8,241 bases of DNA from Chryseobacterium gleum (GTDB lineage Bacteria; Bacteroidota; Bacteroidia; Flavobacteriales_D; Crocinitomicaceae), in the NCBI GenBank assembly GCA_945877005.1, contig CAMCQL010000073.1:1-8241 (forward strand). The letters are read 5' to 3'. The notes under the pieces were generated by a model that made no database searches, was not told where the DNA came from, and saw only the letters and a program-made list of their open reading frames with translations. The position numbers were made by a program, and so were the translations under genes. Shown piece by piece: positions 5,324 through 8,241 of the stretch (positions are counted from its first letter, which is position 1; each line of letters starts with the position of its first letter).

Positions 5324-7267
5324 TTAAACTATTTTTCTGTCCAACTGTTTCCATTTTTTTTGAATTATTTCTATGTCTTTCCATATAGAATAATCCCTTG
5401 CGTAGATTAGATTTATTTTTTCAAGTAAATCATCTGAACTCTCTGAATTTGGAATCGGATGTAAGATACTTAATTTTAACTTTGGAAGGAGTGGGTGACC
5501 AGAGTTTTGTAGGTTGTATCCAACATATGTTTTTTTTCCTAGAAAGCAATCAATGATGTTTATAAGTAGGTTTTTTTTTTGTTTAAAATAAAAAATTGTA
5601 ATCGGTAATGTGAGAAAGAAAAACATTGAAAATAGCAGGTCTAAGGTTCTTTTTTTTCTTTTGTTTTCTGCTTTACTAATCTCATGTATTTCTAAACTGT
5701 AGAATTCACCGCTTGATTCTGTAGAATTACTTCCAATGATGAAAAGAGCATCCGGTTGTGCGATTTTAAATTCAATATCGCTATTACCAAGTGTTGACAT
5801 CCAGTGAATAATCTGTTGTGCAGAAACGTCCTTAGCACAAAAAAGAACTTCATTGATTTTATGAATATAGGTGATTTGATCAAGTTGAGATAAATCTCCA
5901 ATAGGCGATGTCTCTCTTAAATCCGAAGATAGCGCTACAAAGAAAATAGTTTCAAGAGAAGGGTAAACTTGATGAAGAATTTTAGAAACTCTTAGCGATT
6001 CATTTTCTGAACCAACAATAATTATTTTTTTTGGAGCTGCCTCGTTAATAGCGAAATTGGATTTGAAAAATAACTGTAACAGATACCTGCTCAGAATAAA
6101 ATAACAACATACAAACAATGTGCTTGCAATGATAAATAGTCTTGAAAATTGCAGTGATTTTGGTAGTAGAGCATATAGTGCTAGTATACAGAAAGTTCCA
6201 ATAAAGGTGCCTGCGATGATTTTTTTGATTCGTATAAGTTTATCGTAAGTTCCTTGGTAATAATTGGCTAGCATCCATATTCCTGTGTAGATTGGTAAAG
6301 CAAACTTGATTAATTGTAAAGGGAATTCAATTCCATTGTTTTTCCAGTAAATTGTTAAGGAATAAAGGCCTGAAATTAATAAAACACCATCAAATAGTGG
6401 GAGGGTTGCCTTTCGAATAAAACGTTGAAATAACGCAATACTGGCTCTTAAATAAATAGCCATATTGATTAATAAACTAAAAAGACGAGCGTTCTTTGAA
6501 GAGAAATGTTTGTTTGCAAAAATGATCATTGCGTTGTAAAAAACAAAGACATAATTCACGGAACTTTTTTTTGTACTTTCTCCTTTGTAATGGATGATGC
6601 TTGTTTCTGGATAATAATAGTTGTCATATCCCGCTAATTGAATTCTGTAGGATAAATCAATGTCTTCTCCATACATAAAAAATGATTCGTCGAGCGCTCC
6701 AATTTTTTGAATAATTTCATTTCTAATCATCATAAAAGCACCACTTAAAACATCAACTTTATGTGTTTTAAATTCAGAGAGATAACCCAGGTGATAACGA
6801 TTAAATATTTTCGAATTAGGAAATAATTTACTTAATCCAATTATTTTTGAAAAAGCTACTCCAGGTGAAGGAAGACCTCGTTTAGATTCAGGTAAAAACT
6901 TTCCTTTCCCATCTAACATTCTTACTCCGAGTCCCCCCGCTTTGGGATGGTTGTCAAAAAACTTGATTGTTTTAACAAAAGTGGTTTCTTCCACAACCGT
7001 ATCTGGATTCAATAATAAAATATATTCTCCTTTTGCGCATTTGATTGCTTGATTGTTCGCTTTAGAAAAACCAACATTCTCTTTGTTTTGAATGAATCGA
7101 ACGTTCGGGAACTTTTGTTGGATGATTTCAACTGAGTTATCAATGGAGTTATTGTCGACAACAAAAACTTCCCCTTCAATGTGTTGCAATGCTTTAAAAA
7201 CTGAGTTTAGGCATTGCTCAAGAAAGTAAGCGACATTATAATTGACAATAACTATTGATAATTTCAA
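5324..7267 (-). CDS. Family 2 glycosyltransferase fused to a degenerate WbaP-like sugar-phosphate transferase module
   Basis: 647 residues. Residues 1-255 are a rhamnosyltransferase-like (WbbL type) GT2 domain: SIVIVNYN (4-11), VDNNS (37-41), LNPDT (86-90), FLPESKRG (124-131) and MYGEDIDLSYR (198-208), all apparently intact. About five hydrophobic helices follow at 261-280, 289-308, 316-337, 349-368 and 375-401. Next comes a Rossmann-like stretch (about 413-530, KKIIIVGS). The tail has the start of a bacterial sugar-transferase domain (KRTLDLLFS plus a helix, 539-560) and then jumps to its end (FLGKKTYVGY 575-584, PKLKLSILHP 595-604, YARDYSIWKD 622-631). The central catalytic part of that domain appears absent. 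The enzyme probably transfers a sugar to a lipid-linked or surface glycan at the inner membrane, with the tail as a membrane or docking module. It follows ridA by 36 bp on the same strand. It starts at a TTG codon. Three A tracts of 8 to 10 lie in the tail. Confidence 0.88.
   Translation of the reverse strand: MKLSIVIVNYNVAYFLEQCLNSVFKALQHIEGEVFVVDNNSIDNSVEIIQQKFPNVRFIQNKENVGFSKANNQAIKCAKGEYILLLNPDTVVEETTFVKTIKFFDNHPKAGGLGVRMLDGKGKFLPESKRGLPSPGVAFSKIIGLSKLFPNSKIFNRYHLGYLSEFKTHKVDVLSGAFMMIRNEIIQKIGALDESFFMYGEDIDLSYRIQLAGYDNYYYPETSIIHYKGESTKKSSVNYVFVFYNAMIIFANKHFSSKNARLFSLLINMAIYLRASIALFQRFIRKATLPLFDGVLLISGLYSLTIYWKNNGIEFPLQLIKFALPIYTGIWMLANYYQGTYDKLIRIKKIIAGTFIGTFCILALYALLPKSLQFSRLFIIASTLFVCCYFILSRYLLQLFFKSNFAINEAAPKKIIIVGSENESLRVSKILHQVYPSLETIFFVALSSDLRETSPIGDLSQLDQITYIHKINEVLFCAKDVSAQQIIHWMSTLGNSDIEFKIAQPDALFIIGSNSTESSGEFYSLEIHEISKAENKRKKRTLDLLFSMFFFLTLPITIFYFKQKKNLLINIIDCFLGKKTYVGYNLQNSGHPLLPKLKLSILHPIPNSESSDDLLEKINLIYARDYSIWKDIEIIQKKWKQLDRKIV
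5530..5657 (-). repeat. Cluster of homopolymer A tracts (coding strand) in the glycosyltransferase tail
   Basis: On the plus strand there are T runs of 8 (5530-5537), 10 (5571-5580) and 8 (5650-5657) within 128 bp, all inside coding sequence. On the coding strand these are lysine-encoding A tracts at residues 577-579 (GKKT), 562-566 (KQKKN) and 536-540 (RKKR). The reading frame is intact across them. Slippage here would change or truncate only the last 70-110 residues. Confidence 0.7.
7265..7267 (-). other. TTG start codon of the GT2 fusion gene
   Basis: The plus-strand triplet CAA at 7265-7267 reads TTG on the coding strand. Upstream in frame there are only ten codons, none ATG or GTG, before a TAA at 7298-7300. 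The protein from TTG begins MKLSIVIVNYN, which is how GT2 proteins of this type normally begin, so TTG is the best start. An upstream ATT would add residues not expected in the family. Confidence 0.75.
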
Positions 7268-7303
7268 TTGAATTGTGTATTTAATGGTGATTTTTAGTTA
7301 CTC

Positions 7304-7681
7304 TTACTTAATTGCAATACAAGATATTTCAATCGGAACATTTAAAGGAAGTCGGCTTACCTGAACAGTTTCTCTTGCGGGAGGTAATGATTCAAAATAA
7401 CCACCATAAACCCCATTTACCTTTGTAAAGTCTTCTAGGTCTGTTAAAAAGATGGTGCACTTTACAATGTTTGAATAAGTCATTCCAGCTTCACCTAATA
7501 AAAGTCCGATATTATCCATTATTTGTTTCGTTGCAGCTTCGATAGAAGTTAATGTCAATTCTCCAGTTAATGGGTTTGTTGGAATTTGACCACTTACATA
7601 AAGGGTGTCGTTCTTCAAAATTGCTGGACTATAGGGACCAATCGGTGCAGGTGCCCCAGGTATTTTAAATGCGTGTTTCAT
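7304..7681 (-). CDS. ridA: RidA family enamine/imine deaminase
   Basis: 125 residues, the usual size of the RidA (YjgF/YER057c/UK114) family. These trimeric cytosolic enzymes hydrolyse reactive enamines and imines such as 2-aminoacrylate, which escape from pyridoxal-phosphate enzymes. Seen here: APIGPYSPA with Y17, YVSGQIP with S30, and PARETVQVSRLP with R103, the position of the substrate-binding arginine (R105 in E. coli). The motif PIEI has E118, matching E. coli E120. The cysteine found near the active site in E. coli (C107) is threonine (T105) here. The key arginine supports a true deaminase instead of one of the inactive Rid subfamilies. The ATG at 7681 gives the standard short N-terminus, preceded by an A-rich leader without a Shine-Dalgarno. 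It is the first gene of a probable two-gene minus-strand unit with the glycosyltransferase 36 bp downstream, and it diverges from the amidotransferase gene across 120 bp. Confidence 0.95.
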   Translation of the reverse strand: MKHAFKIPGAPAPIGPYSPAILKNDTLYVSGQIPTNPLTGELTLTSIEAATKQIMDNIGLLLGEAGMTYSNIVKCTIFLTDLEDFTKVNGVYGGYFESLPPARETVQVSRLPLNVPIEISCIAIK

Positions 7682-7765
7682 GTTTGTTAATAATTTATGT
7701 TGGTTTTCTTTCCTGATTTTTTAAATGCAATGACGTATTAAATTCATCATTTTTATTTAAAAACA

Positions 7766-7773
7766 TAACTTTG
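7766..7773 (+). promoter_or_regulatory. Probable -7 element for the PabA/TrpG gene
   Basis: TAACTTTG matches the Bacteroidota -7 consensus TAnnTTTG exactly and sits 28 bp before the ATG at 7802. Transcription would start near 7780, leaving a leader of roughly 22 nt that includes an A8 run. No good TTG is present at the -33 distance (the region reads AATTCATCAT). The element overlaps the 8-bp palindrome TTGTACAA (7771-7778), which might be an operator half but could be chance. No equally good element facing ridA was found in 7682-7801. Confidence 0.55.
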
Positions 7774-7801
7774 TACAAGTTTACAAAAAAAATGTTTTTC
7801 T

Positions 7802-8241
7802 ATGCATTTATTGATCGTCGATAATTATGATTCATTTACTTATAATTTAGTCCACTATTTTGAAGAATTGGATTGTTTCGTTGATGTTGTCAAAAACGAT
7901 GAGCTTGATTTTAAAACTATTTCAAAGTACGATGCGATTGTATTGTCACCAGGTCCAGGTTTGCCAGAAGAGTCTGGAAAATTGATGGAGGTAATTTCTG
8001 AATTTTATTTACTTAAGCCAATATTGGGGGTTTGTTTAGGTATGCAAGCAATCGGCACTTTTTTTGGCGGTAAATTAGTGAATCAAAAAAAAGTGAAGCA
8101 TGGGAAACAGGAATTGGTCTCGATTATTCATCCTTCGCCTATATTAAATTCGATAGAAAGTCCTTTTAAAGTCGGTTTGTATCATAGTTGGGAAGTCCAA
8201 TTAGCTGAATCATGCGCTTTAATCTCGGTTGCTTTTTCTGA
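7802..8241 (+). CDS. Aminodeoxychorismate/anthranilate synthase component II, glutamine amidotransferase (3' partial)
   Basis: The frame is open from the ATG at 7802 to the window end, giving 146 of an expected 185-195 residues. It is a class I glutamine amidotransferase of the PabA/TrpG type. This subunit releases ammonia from glutamine for the chorismate-using partner (PabB for folate, or TrpE for tryptophan). Visible motifs are the N-terminal VDNYDSFTYNL (6-16), the SPGPG turn (49-53), the nucleophile elbow GVCLGMQ with catalytic C78, KHGK (99-102) and YHSW (127-130). The catalytic His and Glu lie past the window edge. The family usually has Arg before YHS; here the sequence is GLYHSW, with Leu in that place. 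PabA and TrpG cannot be separated on this fragment. The absence of trp genes on the visible side slightly favours PabA, but the downstream genes are not seen. Confidence 0.93.
   Translation, partial: MHLLIVDNYDSFTYNLVHYFEELDCFVDVVKNDELDFKTISKYDAIVLSPGPGLPEESGKLMEVISEFYLLKPILGVCLGMQAIGTFFGGKLVNQKKVKHGKQELVSIIHPSPILNSIESPFKVGLYHSWEVQLAESCALISVAFS

Noticed and set aside
7792..7824. Short upstream ORF (ATG at 7792, 10 codons) overlapping the PabA/TrpG start out of frame
   Set aside because: The ATG comes from an A8-TG context and the peptide (MFFYAFIDRR) is not attenuator-like; there are no tryptophan codons and no terminator/antiterminator structure.

Overview
The window looks like chromosomal DNA from a member of the Bacteroidota, most likely order Flavobacteriales (a Fluviicola/Crocinitomicaceae-like bacterium is my guess). 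The support is low G+C, a PD40 + carboxypeptidase-regulatory + OmpA outer-membrane protein, TAnnTTTG-type -7 promoter elements, A/T-rich leaders without Shine-Dalgarno sequences, and proteins whose closest remembered relatives are from Bacteroidota. No tRNA, rRNA, CRISPR array, insertion sequence or phage gene is visible.

Layout, left to right. (1) Bases 1-1275, plus strand: the 3' part of a large OmpA-family envelope protein, closed by a clear intrinsic terminator at 1320-1353. (2) Bases 1354-1540: a very A/T-rich spacer with a plausible promoter. (3) Bases 1541-5289, plus strand: three genes with gaps of 77 and 69 bp and no terminator between them. They encode a membrane-bound processive family 2 glycosyltransferase with an unusual exported N-terminal domain, a conserved hypothetical cytoplasmic protein, and a sigma-54-type response regulator that stops before any DNA-binding domain. 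(4) Bases 5324-7681, minus strand: ridA, then 36 bp downstream a 647-residue protein joining a rhamnosyltransferase-like GT2 to what looks like a collapsed WbaP-type polyprenyl-phosphate sugar transferase. This pair converges on the response regulator across only 34 bp. (5) From 7802 to the window end, plus strand: the 5' part of a glutamine amidotransferase subunit (PabA/TrpG type), divergent from ridA. It is cut by the window edge.

The theme is mainly cell envelope and surface polysaccharide: a peptidoglycan-anchored outer-membrane protein, a polysaccharide synthase-like enzyme and a lipid-linked-glycan type glycosyltransferase, with one regulator close by. RidA and PabA/TrpG are metabolic housekeeping genes. 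No complete new defence or mobile system is visible. The most unusual items are two non-standard glycosyltransferase architectures and the regulator that lacks a DNA-binding domain and has an altered GAFTGA loop.
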